From positions 4,216,001-4,280,000 of the forward strand of contig NZ_CP018620.1 in the NCBI RefSeq assembly GCF_001908275.1: a stretch of 64,000 nt of DNA. The letters are read 5' to 3'. Positions 1-8,504 of the stretch are shown one piece after another. Positions within the stretch are counted from its first letter, which is position 1. Each line of letters begins with the position of its first letter. This stretch comes from Paenibacillus xylanexedens (GTDB lineage Bacteria; Bacillota; Bacilli; Paenibacillales; Paenibacillaceae). Position numbers and translations under genes: made by a program. The notes below the pieces were generated by a model. That model did no database searches. It was not told where the DNA came from and saw only the letters and a list, made by a program, of their open reading frames with translations.

Positions 1-92
1 TAGGATATCATGATGCTGAATATTTCACCCAAAAGTTCAGAGCGCATACAGGGGAGCTTCCGTCAGTCTATAAAAACAAAAACCAAGGGTGA
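1..92 (+). CDS. AraC-family regulator, C-terminal end (partial)
   Basis: The reading frame that is complete from base 3 runs 29 codons to a TGA at 90-92 and encodes GYHDAEYFTQKFRAHTGELP followed by a short tail. This is the second helix-turn-helix and closing helix of an AraC/XylS DNA-binding domain, with the usual G(Y/F)-D--YF---F---G--P pattern. The gene begins outside the window. It ends four bases before the start codon of the histidine kinase gene, so the two are probably co-transcribed. Whether the missing part carries a receiver or a sugar-binding domain cannot be seen. It also shows that the ATG at 10, in another frame, is not the kinase start. Confidence 0.8.
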   Translation, partial: GYHDAEYFTQKFRAHTGELPSVYKNKNQG

Positions 93-96
93 TTAC

Positions 97-1878
97 ATGC
101 GTCATAAATTCTGGATGTTCAGTAAGGTTAATGATATTCCTCTCCGATCCAAATTTCTGCTTATTTATGTACTTAGTATTCTCCTTCCTGTAATAACGAT
201 TAATATCTTCTTTTATGAACGAACCTCTGCGGATATCAAGATTAGAGAACAGGAAAATCTGCGTAAATCCATCGACAGAGCTGCAGGGGAACTGCTAGGC
301 ATGATTGATGAGAGCGTTGCCCTGAGCCGAATTATTGCAGCAGATGATTCGCTCTATGAGGCACTGGATCGGACCTATCACTCCCCCGTGGATTATTACA
401 ACGTCTATCATGCATTCCTGCGAGATAAATTAACACGGTATATGTCAGCGAATATTCTGGAGGTGCGTATCTATACGGATAACGATACCATTCAGACGGG
501 CAGTCATTATATCGTGATGAAAGACAAGAATGTACTCCCTGGATTGAAACAGCTGAAATCCACCAGTGGAGGCATTCTTGTCGTTGATTATATTGAGCCA
601 TCCGGATTTAACGCGGGAAGAAGAATCAGTGTGATTGGCAAAATGGATACCTATACTTCCTATGCCAATTACAACAAGTATTCCAAGATTGATCTGGAAC
701 TTAGCCGGGTGTATAGCATTTTAAATCGTGAATCAGACAGTCTTCAGTTGCGTCTGGTGGACAGCAACAATCGAACTGTCGTTTCAAGTGGGGAATTCAG
801 CGAAACTGACTTATCCCCCCTTGATAATGAATCAATGCTCAAGGAATCTGGAGATTCTGCTTACACGCTCGAAAAATCGTTGGGGAATCTAGCCTACCTA
901 AAGGGCTGGAAATTGATTGGAGTTGCCGATACGCGTCACCTTGACCACCTGCTGCAAGAAGCCTTTAAATCAATTCTGGGGTTGCTCGCATTAAGTATCG
1001 TGGTCCCCTCTGTATTGATCTACATTATTTTGCGTTCCTACCACTATCGGATTCGCAAGTTATCCAGACATATGGAGAAGGTTCGTAACGAACGATTCGA
1101 TCTGATTGAAATTCACGAAGGCCGCGACGAAATTGGCGGGCTTATTCGTACATTTAACATCATGATTGGTAAAATTCATACGCTGATTAATGACGTATAT
1201 AAACTGGAAATCCGCCAAAAAGATCTGGAGCTGGATCAAGTGAGGACTGAATTGTCCATGCTCCAGAGTCAGATGAATCCCCATTTTTTATTTAACACAT
1301 TGAATGCCTTGCTAGTCGTTAGTACAAAGAATGGATATACGGAAGTAATTGAGATTATTAAAAGTCTGTCCAAACTGATGAGACAGTTGCTCAGTCATTC
1401 TGACAATCTGATTCCTTTGCAAGAAGAGCTGGAATTTACGAATCTTTATCTCCAGATTGAGAAGTTTCGCTTTGGAGAGCTGTTTGATTACACCTTCGAG
1501 GTTGATCCTGATGCAGCTTCGTCGCTCATTCCCCGCATGAGTATTCAACCGCTCGTCGAAAATGCATGCAAACACGGCTTGCAGGCGCGAAAAAATGGAA
1601 GAGAGATCAAGATAACTGCGAGACGAAATGCTTCTGAACTGGTTATTCAGGTGATCGATAATGGAATCGGTATGGATGCAGGGAGATTAACCGAACTCCT
1701 GCGAGATATTCGTTCTGAAAGACCCAGGAACGGCGAGCATGTAGGACTCCGTAATGTCTACCGCAGGTTGGAACTCTTTTATGAAGGAAATGCGATATTT
1801 GATCTAAGCAGTGTACCCGGAAAGGAAACCATTGCAGGGTACCGTATACCGATCTCCAAGCTGGAACAGAGGAAATAG
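97..1878 (+). CDS. YesM-type sensor histidine kinase (sugar module 1)
   Basis: This is a 593-residue membrane sensor kinase that should phosphorylate the response regulator encoded next. A transmembrane helix lies at about residues 20-40, an extracytoplasmic sensing region at about 45-285, a second helix at about 290-313, then a HAMP linker containing RDEIGGL. The His_kinase domain carries the phospho-acceptor motif QSQMNPHFLFNTL, and the HATPase domain carries DNGIGM and a GEHVGLRN glycine-rich lid. I chose the ATG at 97, preceded by AAGGGTG, because the in-frame ATG at 10 overlaps the end of the upstream AraC-type gene. The stimulus is probably a sugar or oligosaccharide, inferred from the neighbouring importer. 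Confidence 0.93.
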   Translation: MRHKFWMFSKVNDIPLRSKFLLIYVLSILLPVITINIFFYERTSADIKIREQENLRKSIDRAAGELLGMIDESVALSRIIAADDSLYEALDRTYHSPVDYYNVYHAFLRDKLTRYMSANILEVRIYTDNDTIQTGSHYIVMKDKNVLPGLKQLKSTSGGILVVDYIEPSGFNAGRRISVIGKMDTYTSYANYNKYSKIDLELSRVYSILNRESDSLQLRLVDSNNRTVVSSGEFSETDLSPLDNESMLKESGDSAYTLEKSLGNLAYLKGWKLIGVADTRHLDHLLQEAFKSILGLLALSIVVPSVLIYIILRSYHYRIRKLSRHMEKVRNERFDLIEIHEGRDEIGGLIRTFNIMIGKIHTLINDVYKLEIRQKDLELDQVRTELSMLQSQMNPHFLFNTLNALLVVSTKNGYTEVIEIIKSLSKLMRQLLSHSDNLIPLQEELEFTNLYLQIEKFRFGELFDYTFEVDPDAASSLIPRMSIQPLVENACKHGLQARKNGREIKITARRNASELVIQVIDNGIGMDAGRLTELLRDIRSERPRNGEHVGLRNVYRRLELFYEGNAIFDLSSVPGKETIAGYRIPISKLEQRK

Positions 1879-1891
1879 GAGGTAAACTCTC

Positions 1892-3433
1892 ATGTATAAA
1901 GTACTGTTAGTCGATGATGAACCGTATGCCATTGAAGGGTTACAGCTTCTGATCAATTGGGAAAAGTATGGTTTCGAAATCAGAGGCGTGTGCGCCAACG
2001 GTGAGGAAGCCATTCGGATGATGGAACAAGATCGACCTGATCTCGTGGTGACAGACATTCGTATGCCTGTGATGAATGGGCTGGAACTTGTAGAAGAAGC
2101 ACGACGATTGGAACATGAGTCTGTGCTGTTTGTCATCACGAGTGGATACAGTGACTTTAATTATGCCAGACAAGCTATTCGATTAGGTGTCTCCAACTAT
2201 CTAACCAAACCGGTTGACAGTACAGAAGCAGAGGATATGTTGGTCCGCCTCCGTATGCAATTGCAGGAGCGTGAAACCCAGGAGCGTATAAGAGGACAAG
2301 CAAACGAGCAAAGGATCAAAACGTTTTTGTCTGCACTGATTAAGGATAAGCAAAATATATCGGAGGAGGAGATGTCAGAGATTCTTCATCGTTTAAACAA
2401 GTCCCATTGGGCATACCTGCGGATAGCCTTTCAGGGAGATATTCAGGAAGTCTGTTCAGTAGCCGAACAAACGGCTGAAGAAACAACTTGCTGTTATGTG
2501 ATAGACAGAACAAGAGACTCATTCGGACTTGTATGGGGGGAGGAAACGAATGATAGAAATGAGACATTTGAAGCAATTAAAGCTTTTACACAGCGTTTAA
2601 TGAACAATATGCAACATAACGGCTGCGAAGAAATTCATATCGCGGTTGGATTAACGGTCAACAAACTGGAGCATTTATCTGAATCCTTCCGCTCCGCTCA
2701 GGAAGTTGGGCGTTATTTGTTTTTTAATCAAGAGCGTCTTTTGTTTGCCGAAGATATTCAGCTGGAGAATTGGCAGTTTGATCCGGAAACGCTGTCAGAG
2801 GTGGACCATATTTGCGATTTGCTTGAAAACGGTTCTGTAGAGGAACTCTCAAGTTCCATTCGTGGTGCCTTTGAACTGTTTATACAGATGAAGGCTGCCC
2901 CAGAGATTGTACATATTTTCTCTACTCACATTATATTCCGCGGACTGTCCCTGTGTAGAGAATTAGGAGGAGAACCTAATGCTCTAATGAATGAATTGGC
3001 AAGCGGAATTCTGGAGAAGGGCCATCGAAACATAGAAGAGGTTGCTAACAATCTGGAACATTTCTGTTTGCAATGCAAGGCAGAACTGGCTATTTTCCGG
3101 GAGAGGCAACTTGGTGGCATCCAGGCGACGGTTGCTGAATATGTGCAGATGCATTACAGAGAGACATTTACGATTCAGGAGCTTGCAGAACGATTCTACG
3201 TGAACCCTGTCCATTTAGGGCAATCCTTTTTGCGAAAGTATGGCAAGGGTGTCATCGAGGTAGTACATGATCTAAGAATGGAAGAAGCGAAGCGTCTCCT
3301 CCAGCAGACGAATCAAACATCAAGTGCGATTGCAGAGCAGGTAGGGTACCGCAGTTACCAGCATTTTCTCAGACACTTCGAAAAACGAACAGCCATGAAA
3401 CCTTTAGAATACAGGCAAAAGTATGCGAATTGA
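1892..3433 (+). CDS. YesN-type response regulator with AraC DNA-binding domain (module 1)
   Basis: This 513-residue protein has an N-terminal receiver with the acidic pair VDDE near residues 7-10, phospho-acceptor Asp55 in TDIRMP and the conserved Lys106 in LTKP. A long middle region of about 270 residues follows, and a C-terminal AraC/XylS double helix-turn-helix occupies roughly residues 405-510 (ELAERFYVNPVHLGQSF and VGYRSYQHFLRHFEK). AGGAGGT precedes the ATG, 13 bases after the kinase stop, so kinase and regulator form one transcription unit. By analogy with YesMN-type systems it probably activates the binding-protein gene just downstream. Confidence 0.93.
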   Translation: MYKVLLVDDEPYAIEGLQLLINWEKYGFEIRGVCANGEEAIRMMEQDRPDLVVTDIRMPVMNGLELVEEARRLEHESVLFVITSGYSDFNYARQAIRLGVSNYLTKPVDSTEAEDMLVRLRMQLQERETQERIRGQANEQRIKTFLSALIKDKQNISEEEMSEILHRLNKSHWAYLRIAFQGDIQEVCSVAEQTAEETTCCYVIDRTRDSFGLVWGEETNDRNETFEAIKAFTQRLMNNMQHNGCEEIHIAVGLTVNKLEHLSESFRSAQEVGRYLFFNQERLLFAEDIQLENWQFDPETLSEVDHICDLLENGSVEELSSSIRGAFELFIQMKAAPEIVHIFSTHIIFRGLSLCRELGGEPNALMNELASGILEKGHRNIEEVANNLEHFCLQCKAELAIFRERQLGGIQATVAEYVQMHYRETFTIQELAERFYVNPVHLGQSFLRKYGKGVIEVVHDLRMEEAKRLLQQTNQTSSAIAEQVGYRSYQHFLRHFEKRTAMKPLEYRQKYAN

Positions 3434-3499
3434 TCCATGAAAAAGAAGAACCCCTCCTGAATAAGACCTACAATTACAGGGGGGTAGACCTTAAATGTA

Positions 3500-3520
3500 T
3501 ATATTTTGTAACCGCATACA
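3500..3520 (+). promoter_or_regulatory. -10 element and cre (CcpA) box before the module 1 importer
   Basis: TATATT at 3500-3505 is a plausible -10 hexamer. It is followed directly by TTGTAACCGCATACA at 3506-3520, which fits every fixed position of the relaxed cre consensus WTGNAANCGNWNNCW. The box would cover the transcription start, a typical place for CcpA repression. No good -35 is visible, which fits an activator-dependent promoter. A repeated AGACCT at 3464-3469 and 3486-3491, spaced exactly 22 bases, could be the activator site. Confidence 0.6.
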
Positions 3521-3572
3521 TTTCTTCATACTAAAAACAGTAAGACATACCACTTCCAAGGAGGGCAAGTAC

Positions 3573-5228
3573 ATGGGGGGACTTAAGAAAAAGAAGCTTT
3601 GGGGTTCCGTATCACTCGTTCTGGCTTTGAGTTTGGCACTTGCAGGATGCAGCGGTGACAATGAGAAAACGACTACAAAGGATGGGAAAGAGGTACTGAA
3701 CATCACGGCCTTTATCGGAACGCCAAATCAGGCGCCAGCTAAAGATAACCGAATCTACAAGAAGATCCAGGATGAACTCGGCGTTAATCTTGAGATGGAG
3801 TTTCTTGTGGGTGATCTTCAACAGAAGCTCGGCGTTATGATTGCCGGTGGCGATTTCCCTGACTTGATCACAGCAGATACCAAATTGGTATCAGCCGGTG
3901 CGGTTATTCCGCTCGAAGATCTCATTGAAGAGCATGCACCTAATCTGAAGAAACATTTCGGTAAAGACTGGAACCGGATGAAAGACTCCAGTGATGGACA
4001 TATTTACTGGTTGCCTAACTATGGTGTGTATACAGGGGAGTTCATTAGTAACTATTATTCTGGTCCTGCATTCTGGATTCAAAAGTCCATACTGAAGGAT
4101 GCCGGGTACCCGACTCCTAAAACGTTGGATGATTTCACAAAGTTGATCCGTGATTATGCAGCCAAGAATCCAACGATTGATGGTCAACCGACGATTGGTT
4201 TCACTACATTGGCTTCAGACTGGCGGACGTTCCCTTTGCTTAACCCACCTGAACATCTTACGGGTCACCCCAATGACGGGGGCGTAGTCGTAGATGATAG
4301 TGGAGTCGCAACCGTTTTTGCCGACAAAGATATCTCCAAACGGTACTATAAAGAACTAAACAATCTGTATAATGAGGGATTGCTGGATAAAGAAGCCTTT
4401 GTTCAGAACTATGATCAATATTTGGCCAAAATTTCTTCAGGACGTGTGCTTAGTATGTTCGACCAGCACTGGAATTTCCAAGCCGGCGAAGACCCACTCG
4501 TAGCACAGGGGAAAATTGGCCAGACATACGTAGGCTTCCCGCTTGTCTATGATACAAGTATCACAGATCATTATCTGGACCGTCCGGTCATTAACTTGAA
4601 CAATGGTTTTGGTATCAGTAAAGATGCCGAAGACCCTGTCGCACTCATCAAATTCCTCGATAAGCTTATGGACGAGAAGTACCAAAAGCTCTTGTCATGG
4701 GGTGAAGAGGGTGTAGACTATCAAGTGAATGAAGAGGGAAGATTCTATCGTACACCAGAGCAACGGACAGAGCAGGATGACCCGGCATGGAGATTGGTTA
4801 ACAAAGCTGAAGGTTTCTACGCTGCTGCACCGAAGCTCGAAGGAACATTTGAAGATGGCAATGCAATTGGAGCGATCAACCAACCTGAGGAATTCTATGA
4901 CAACCTCAAACCGGAAGATAAAGAACTCTTGGATGCATATGGCTTCAAGACGTGGAGTGATTTCTTCTCTCCTGCACCAGAGAATCCAGTGTACTATCCA
5001 GCATGGCAGGTCGATCTGAAAGAAGGCTCTGATGCTGCGGTAGCGAACAAACAAATGACAGACACTTCATTGAAATTCTTGCCTAAAGCAATCATGTCCA
5101 AACCGGATGAGTTCGATAACATTTGGACTGAATATGTAGACGCTTACAAGAAAATCGATGTCAAATCCTATGAAGATCGAATTAATGACCAACTGAAATG
5201 GAGAATCGAGAACTGGTCTGTTAAATAA
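3573..5228 (+). CDS. Lipoprotein sugar-binding protein of ABC importer (module 1)
   Basis: This 551-residue extracellular solute-binding protein belongs to the LipO/YtcQ-like group associated with LplB/YtcP permeases. It has a lipoprotein signal peptide with a KKKK n-region and lipobox LAGC, with Cys26 as the expected lipidation site. The mature part has the family pattern of an early hydrophobic strand, a GVMIAGGDFPDLI segment and many aromatic residues. I chose the ATG at 3573, preceded by AAGGAGGG; the upstream in-frame ATG at 3495 would place the coding region over the promoter and cre box and before the signal peptide. The substrate is unknown but is likely an oligosaccharide or modified sugar. 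Confidence 0.92.
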   Translation: MGGLKKKKLWGSVSLVLALSLALAGCSGDNEKTTTKDGKEVLNITAFIGTPNQAPAKDNRIYKKIQDELGVNLEMEFLVGDLQQKLGVMIAGGDFPDLITADTKLVSAGAVIPLEDLIEEHAPNLKKHFGKDWNRMKDSSDGHIYWLPNYGVYTGEFISNYYSGPAFWIQKSILKDAGYPTPKTLDDFTKLIRDYAAKNPTIDGQPTIGFTTLASDWRTFPLLNPPEHLTGHPNDGGVVVDDSGVATVFADKDISKRYYKELNNLYNEGLLDKEAFVQNYDQYLAKISSGRVLSMFDQHWNFQAGEDPLVAQGKIGQTYVGFPLVYDTSITDHYLDRPVINLNNGFGISKDAEDPVALIKFLDKLMDEKYQKLLSWGEEGVDYQVNEEGRFYRTPEQRTEQDDPAWRLVNKAEGFYAAAPKLEGTFEDGNAIGAINQPEEFYDNLKPEDKELLDAYGFKTWSDFFSPAPENPVYYPAWQVDLKEGSDAAVANKQMTDTSLKFLPKAIMSKPDEFDNIWTEYVDAYKKIDVKSYEDRINDQLKWRIENWSVK

Positions 5229-5248
5229 AAAAATGCGGCAATGATTCT

Positions 5249-5295
5249 CTCGGAAGGTACCAACCAAAGGATTACTCAGGCGAGTGCCTTCCGAG
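5249..5295 (+). promoter_or_regulatory. Intercistronic stem-loop between binding protein and permease
   Basis: CTCGGAAGGTAC at 5249-5260 pairs with GTGCCTTCCGAG at 5284-5295, twelve pairs including one G-T, with a 23-base loop. There is no T-run after it, so it is not a simple terminator. In binding-protein operons such hairpins often protect the upstream mRNA and raise binding-protein level over permease level; that role is inferred here. Confidence 0.65.
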
Positions 5296-5340
5296 GACAT
5301 CATGCTTAAAGTCGCTGCAAGCCAATAGGAGGAGTGAAAG

Positions 5341-6306
5341 ATGGCGAACACGCCTGGAGCCATACCAGAGCAAACTACCCGTACAGTCGTTACCAAAGCA
5401 CCACTGTTAAAACGATTGCGCGGACAAAGACAACTCATGTTCATGTCATTGCCCATCGTTGCGTACATTCTCGTATTCTCGTATTATCCCATTTGGGGCT
5501 GGGTTATGGCCTTTCAGAATTACAGTCCTGCGAAGAGTTTCACCCAGCAGGAATGGGTCGGGCTCAAACACTTTAAGTTTTTGCTAACAGACGATGCATT
5601 TCTTAACGTGCTTCGTAATACCATTGCGATGAGCGTCATCAATATGGTACTCGGATTTGCGACAGCCATTATATTTGCCATTTTACTTAATGAGATCAAA
5701 CATAAGTTATATAAACGAACCATTCAAACAATATCGTATTTACCTCACTTTCTCTCATGGATTATTGTGACAGGTATCGTAGCAAGTTCACTATCTGTAG
5801 ATGGTGGGATTGTGAATGTGGTACTCATGAAGCTGAATATCATTCAAGAACCTATCATGTGGCTTAGCGTTCCGGAATACTTCTGGGGCATTGTAGGCGC
5901 ATCCCATGTATGGAAAGAAGTTGGCTGGAATGCCATTATTTATTTGGCAGCCATCACATCTATCGATCCTTCCCTCTATGAAGCGGCAGAGATTGATGGT
6001 GCGAACCGATATAAGAAAATGCTGTATGTGACCTTACCCGGAATCAAATCCATTGTTATCATTTTGCTGATCATGAATATGGGCTGGATTTTGGAAGCTG
6101 GATTCGAGGTTCAGTATCTGTTAGGTAATGGTGTGGTTGTCGACTGGTCACAGACGATAGATATATTTGTCCTGAAATACGGACTACAGATCGGGAATTA
6201 TTCTTTGGCTACTGCGGCAGGTATCTTCAAAACAGTAGTTAGTATCACGCTGATCTTTGCGGCGAATTCAATTTCCAAACGGCTCGGGGAAGACCGATTA
6301 ATATAA
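5341..6306 (+). CDS. LplB-type ABC sugar permease (module 1)
   Basis: This 321-residue inner-membrane permease belongs to the CUT1 family. About six transmembrane helices begin near residue 38 after a short cytoplasmic arm. The ATPase-docking EAA loop reads YEAAEIDGANRYKK near residue 215 and is followed by the typical TLPG. AGGAGG lies ahead of the ATG. It should form a heterodimer with the next gene's product and receive substrate from the lipoprotein encoded upstream. No ATPase gene is present in the operon, so it should depend on a shared MsmX-like ATPase. Confidence 0.93.
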   Translation: MANTPGAIPEQTTRTVVTKAPLLKRLRGQRQLMFMSLPIVAYILVFSYYPIWGWVMAFQNYSPAKSFTQQEWVGLKHFKFLLTDDAFLNVLRNTIAMSVINMVLGFATAIIFAILLNEIKHKLYKRTIQTISYLPHFLSWIIVTGIVASSLSVDGGIVNVVLMKLNIIQEPIMWLSVPEYFWGIVGASHVWKEVGWNAIIYLAAITSIDPSLYEAAEIDGANRYKKMLYVTLPGIKSIVIILLIMNMGWILEAGFEVQYLLGNGVVVDWSQTIDIFVLKYGLQIGNYSLATAAGIFKTVVSITLIFAANSISKRLGEDRLI

Positions 6307-6318
6307 GGGGGACTAGAG

Positions 6319-7221
6319 ATGGGAATCAATAAATCTCGGCTTGAACCGATTGTCTTCCATACGTTAAATGGTATACTGATGATCGCAATCGCGATTGTTA
6401 CCCTGTATCCGTTTGTGAATACACTCGCCGTATCATTCAATGCCGGTAATGACACCATCCGGGGTGGGATTTATCTGTGGCCTCGGGTATGGACAGATCA
6501 AAACTACAGAGCAGTATTTGCAGGAGGGACCATCTTCAGCGCCTTTGGTATATCTGTGGCGAGAACGGTTTTGGGGACAGTTTTAAGTCTATTCTTAACC
6601 TCCATGCTGGCTTACACACTAAGCCGAAAAGATTATATATTACGAAAGCCCATTACCATTACAGTTGTTCTTACGATGTATTTTAGTGCAGGTCTTATTC
6701 CAACTTACTTCCTAATGAAAGATTTGCATTTGTTAAACAACTTCCTGGTGTACATTATTCCTGGGCTGATCAGTGCCTTTAATATGATTGTTATTCGAAC
6801 CTATATCCAGACACTACCCGAGGGATTGATCGAATCTGCCAAAATTGATGGTGCTGGAGATTTCAGAACATTCATTTCCATTATTCTACCGCTGTGCCAA
6901 CCGGTTCTGGCTACTGTTGCACTGTTCATTGCAGTCGGTCAATGGAATTCTTGGTTTGATACGTTTCTGTATGCATCTTCCAAACAAAACCTGAGCACGC
7001 TGCAATATGAGTTGATGAAACTATTATCATCTTCTATGAATTCCAACAGCAGTGCAGCCGTTGCCAATGGTGCAGATCTTGGCGCTGCGCGTAACATGGT
7101 CACACCTGTATCTATTCGGGCAGCGATTACGATTGTTGCCGCATTACCCATCTTAGTCGTATATCCATTTTTGCAGAAGTATTTCGTTCATGGCTTGCAG
7201 CTTGGAGGGGTAAAAGAGTAA
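6319..7221 (+). CDS. YtcP-type ABC sugar permease (module 1)
   Basis: This 300-residue CUT1 permease is the partner of the preceding LplB-type protein, 12 bases upstream. Six predicted helices are visible and the EAA loop is ESAKIDGAGDFRTF near residue 175. The C-terminal PFLQKYFVHGLQLGGVKE ending is characteristic of this permease branch. It is the last gene of the module, followed 30 bases later by a strong terminator. Confidence 0.93.
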   Translation: MGINKSRLEPIVFHTLNGILMIAIAIVTLYPFVNTLAVSFNAGNDTIRGGIYLWPRVWTDQNYRAVFAGGTIFSAFGISVARTVLGTVLSLFLTSMLAYTLSRKDYILRKPITITVVLTMYFSAGLIPTYFLMKDLHLLNNFLVYIIPGLISAFNMIVIRTYIQTLPEGLIESAKIDGAGDFRTFISIILPLCQPVLATVALFIAVGQWNSWFDTFLYASSKQNLSTLQYELMKLLSSSMNSNSSAAVANGADLGAARNMVTPVSIRAAITIVAALPILVVYPFLQKYFVHGLQLGGVKE

Positions 7222-7250
7222 ACTTAATGCAGTTCCAGATAACCGATCAA

Positions 7251-7277
7251 AAACGGTCACTAGGTGACCGTTTTTTT
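7251..7277 (+). terminator. Rho-independent terminator of module 1
   Basis: AAACGGTCAC, a three-base loop and GTGACCGTTT form a perfect ten-pair hairpin followed by a T-run. It closes the module 1 operon. Confidence 0.9.
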
Positions 7278-7344
7278 ATGTTTTTTTAAACGGCGGGCCG
7301 TAGTATGTCAATTGCACACGAATCTAACTTATTCAATAATGTTG

Positions 7345-7372
7345 TTGACAATTAAATTAAAGTTACTATAAT
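7345..7372 (+). promoter_or_regulatory. SigA promoter for the receiver-CheC-GGDEF cassette
   Basis: TTGACA at 7345-7350 and TATAAT at 7367-7372, both perfect, are separated by 16 bases. The start codon of the first gene lies about 130 bases downstream, giving a long leader at 7380-7504. I see no recognisable riboswitch in that leader, only GC-rich patches around 7415-7430. The rest of the interval after the module 1 terminator (7278-7344) shows nothing else. Confidence 0.8.
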
Positions 7373-7504
7373 TTATATTTACTTGATTCACCAGTCAGTC
7401 TCTTTTCAGGGTGCCACTGCGCGCGAAAGCCCTATATCAAGAACTGTCCACAGCGCCTGACCATCCCGAGCTCTTACCATTTTATCAAGGAGACTGAAGA
7501 GAAA

Positions 7505-7879
7505 ATGAAAGTATTAATTGTGGAAGACTCCATTTTCGTACAGAAATTACTTACAAAACTGATTGTTGATCATATTCCAGAATGCGAGATTCAGATTGCT
7601 AACAATGGAGAGCAAGGATACAACCTATTCAAGGAATTTCAACCTGATTTTATAACCACCGACCTGCTGATGCCTGGTTTGAACGGACAAGAGATGCTTC
7701 GAATGATTCGAGAAACGGATAGCAATGTCAAAATTATTATCTTATCTGCAGATATTCAGAAGACAACTAGGGATGAAGTTGAAATGCTGGGCATTTCTGG
7801 CTTCCTGAACAAACCGTTAACCGCAGAGAAGGCAACTACCATGATTCAACTGATTCAGGCGGCCTATCATGCTGAATGA
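7505..7879 (+). CDS. Stand-alone CheY-like response regulator
   Basis: This is a 124-residue single-domain receiver with no output domain. The acidic patch is VEDS at residues 6-9, the phospho-acceptor is Asp53 in TTDLLMP, the conserved Ser/Thr is in ILSAD near 81, and the Lys is 103 in LNKP. AAGGAG precedes the ATG. The stop overlaps the following CheC-like gene by 11 bases, which points to translational coupling and to a working partnership. The cognate kinase is not encoded nearby. Confidence 0.92.
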   Translation: MKVLIVEDSIFVQKLLTKLIVDHIPECEIQIANNGEQGYNLFKEFQPDFITTDLLMPGLNGQEMLRMIRETDSNVKIIILSADIQKTTRDEVEMLGISGFLNKPLTAEKATTMIQLIQAAYHAE

Positions 7880-8504
7880 TTTACAGAAGGATTTGCTGAC
7901 TGAACTTGTGAACGTTTACGTGGGACAAGCGGCTAACATGTTGTCAGAGATTGTAGACAAGCGTATCGTTTTGAATATTCCGGAAGTGGAACTAATCTCC
8001 ATATCCGATGTTGATCCTGGAGATCGAAGATACAACATTTTCTTCAGTGAAGGTCACCTGTTTAGATCATCCTTACAGTTTGGATACGAATTTCAGGGAA
8101 AAGCATTTCTGATGTTTCCTGTTGAGCAGGCTAAAGTATTGGCAAACATATGTCTTGGAGAACTGGGTGAGAGCGTTATACCAAACGATCCGAACCTGAT
8201 GGACACGGATTTGGACGTTTTGAAGGAAGTTAGTAATGTCCTGCTTAACGCCATTATTGGAGAATTCGGTAATTTCCTGGAGATGAAACTGGAATACGTC
8301 CTGCCTGATATTGAACTGATCTATGTCACCAATTCCGATCAACAAATATTGCTTCAGAATGAAGTTTATGTCCTGGTTTTACATACCTCATTTTTACTTG
8401 CCGATACGGATGTGACAGGTATCATTGTCATAGCATTAAGTATGAACTCCATATCGAGTCTGCTGGCCAAAATGGACGCTTTGTTGGAGGCGGACAATGG
8501 ATAA
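7869..8504 (+). CDS. CheC-like phosphatase of a response regulator
   Basis: This 211-residue protein belongs to the CheC/FliY/CheX phosphatase group. Both halves contain the active-site pattern D-x3-E-x2-N: Asp8/Glu12/Asn15 in the N-terminal helix and Asp116/Glu120/Asn123 in the second. In CheC these residues dephosphorylate CheY-P. Having both sites intact suggests an active enzyme acting on the receiver encoded by the overlapping gene upstream. The next gene overlaps its 3' end by eight bases. No other chemotaxis genes are nearby, so the role is probably regulation of the cyclase cassette rather than of a flagellar motor. Confidence 0.85.
   Translation: MLNDLQKDLLTELVNVYVGQAANMLSEIVDKRIVLNIPEVELISISDVDPGDRRYNIFFSEGHLFRSSLQFGYEFQGKAFLMFPVEQAKVLANICLGELGESVIPNDPNLMDTDLDVLKEVSNVLLNAIIGEFGNFLEMKLEYVLPDIELIYVTNSDQQILLQNEVYVLVLHTSFLLADTDVTGIIVIALSMNSISSLLAKMDALLEADNG

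Noticed and set aside
3431..3485. Terminator between module 1 regulator and binding protein (CCCCTCCTG/CAGGGGGG)
   Set aside because: Pairing is imperfect and no T-run follows; the region is better explained as regulatory.
7373..7504. Riboswitch (for example cyclic di-GMP) in the leader of the GGDEF cassette
   Set aside because: I could not find the conserved GEMM or other riboswitch core sequences, only short GC-rich patches.
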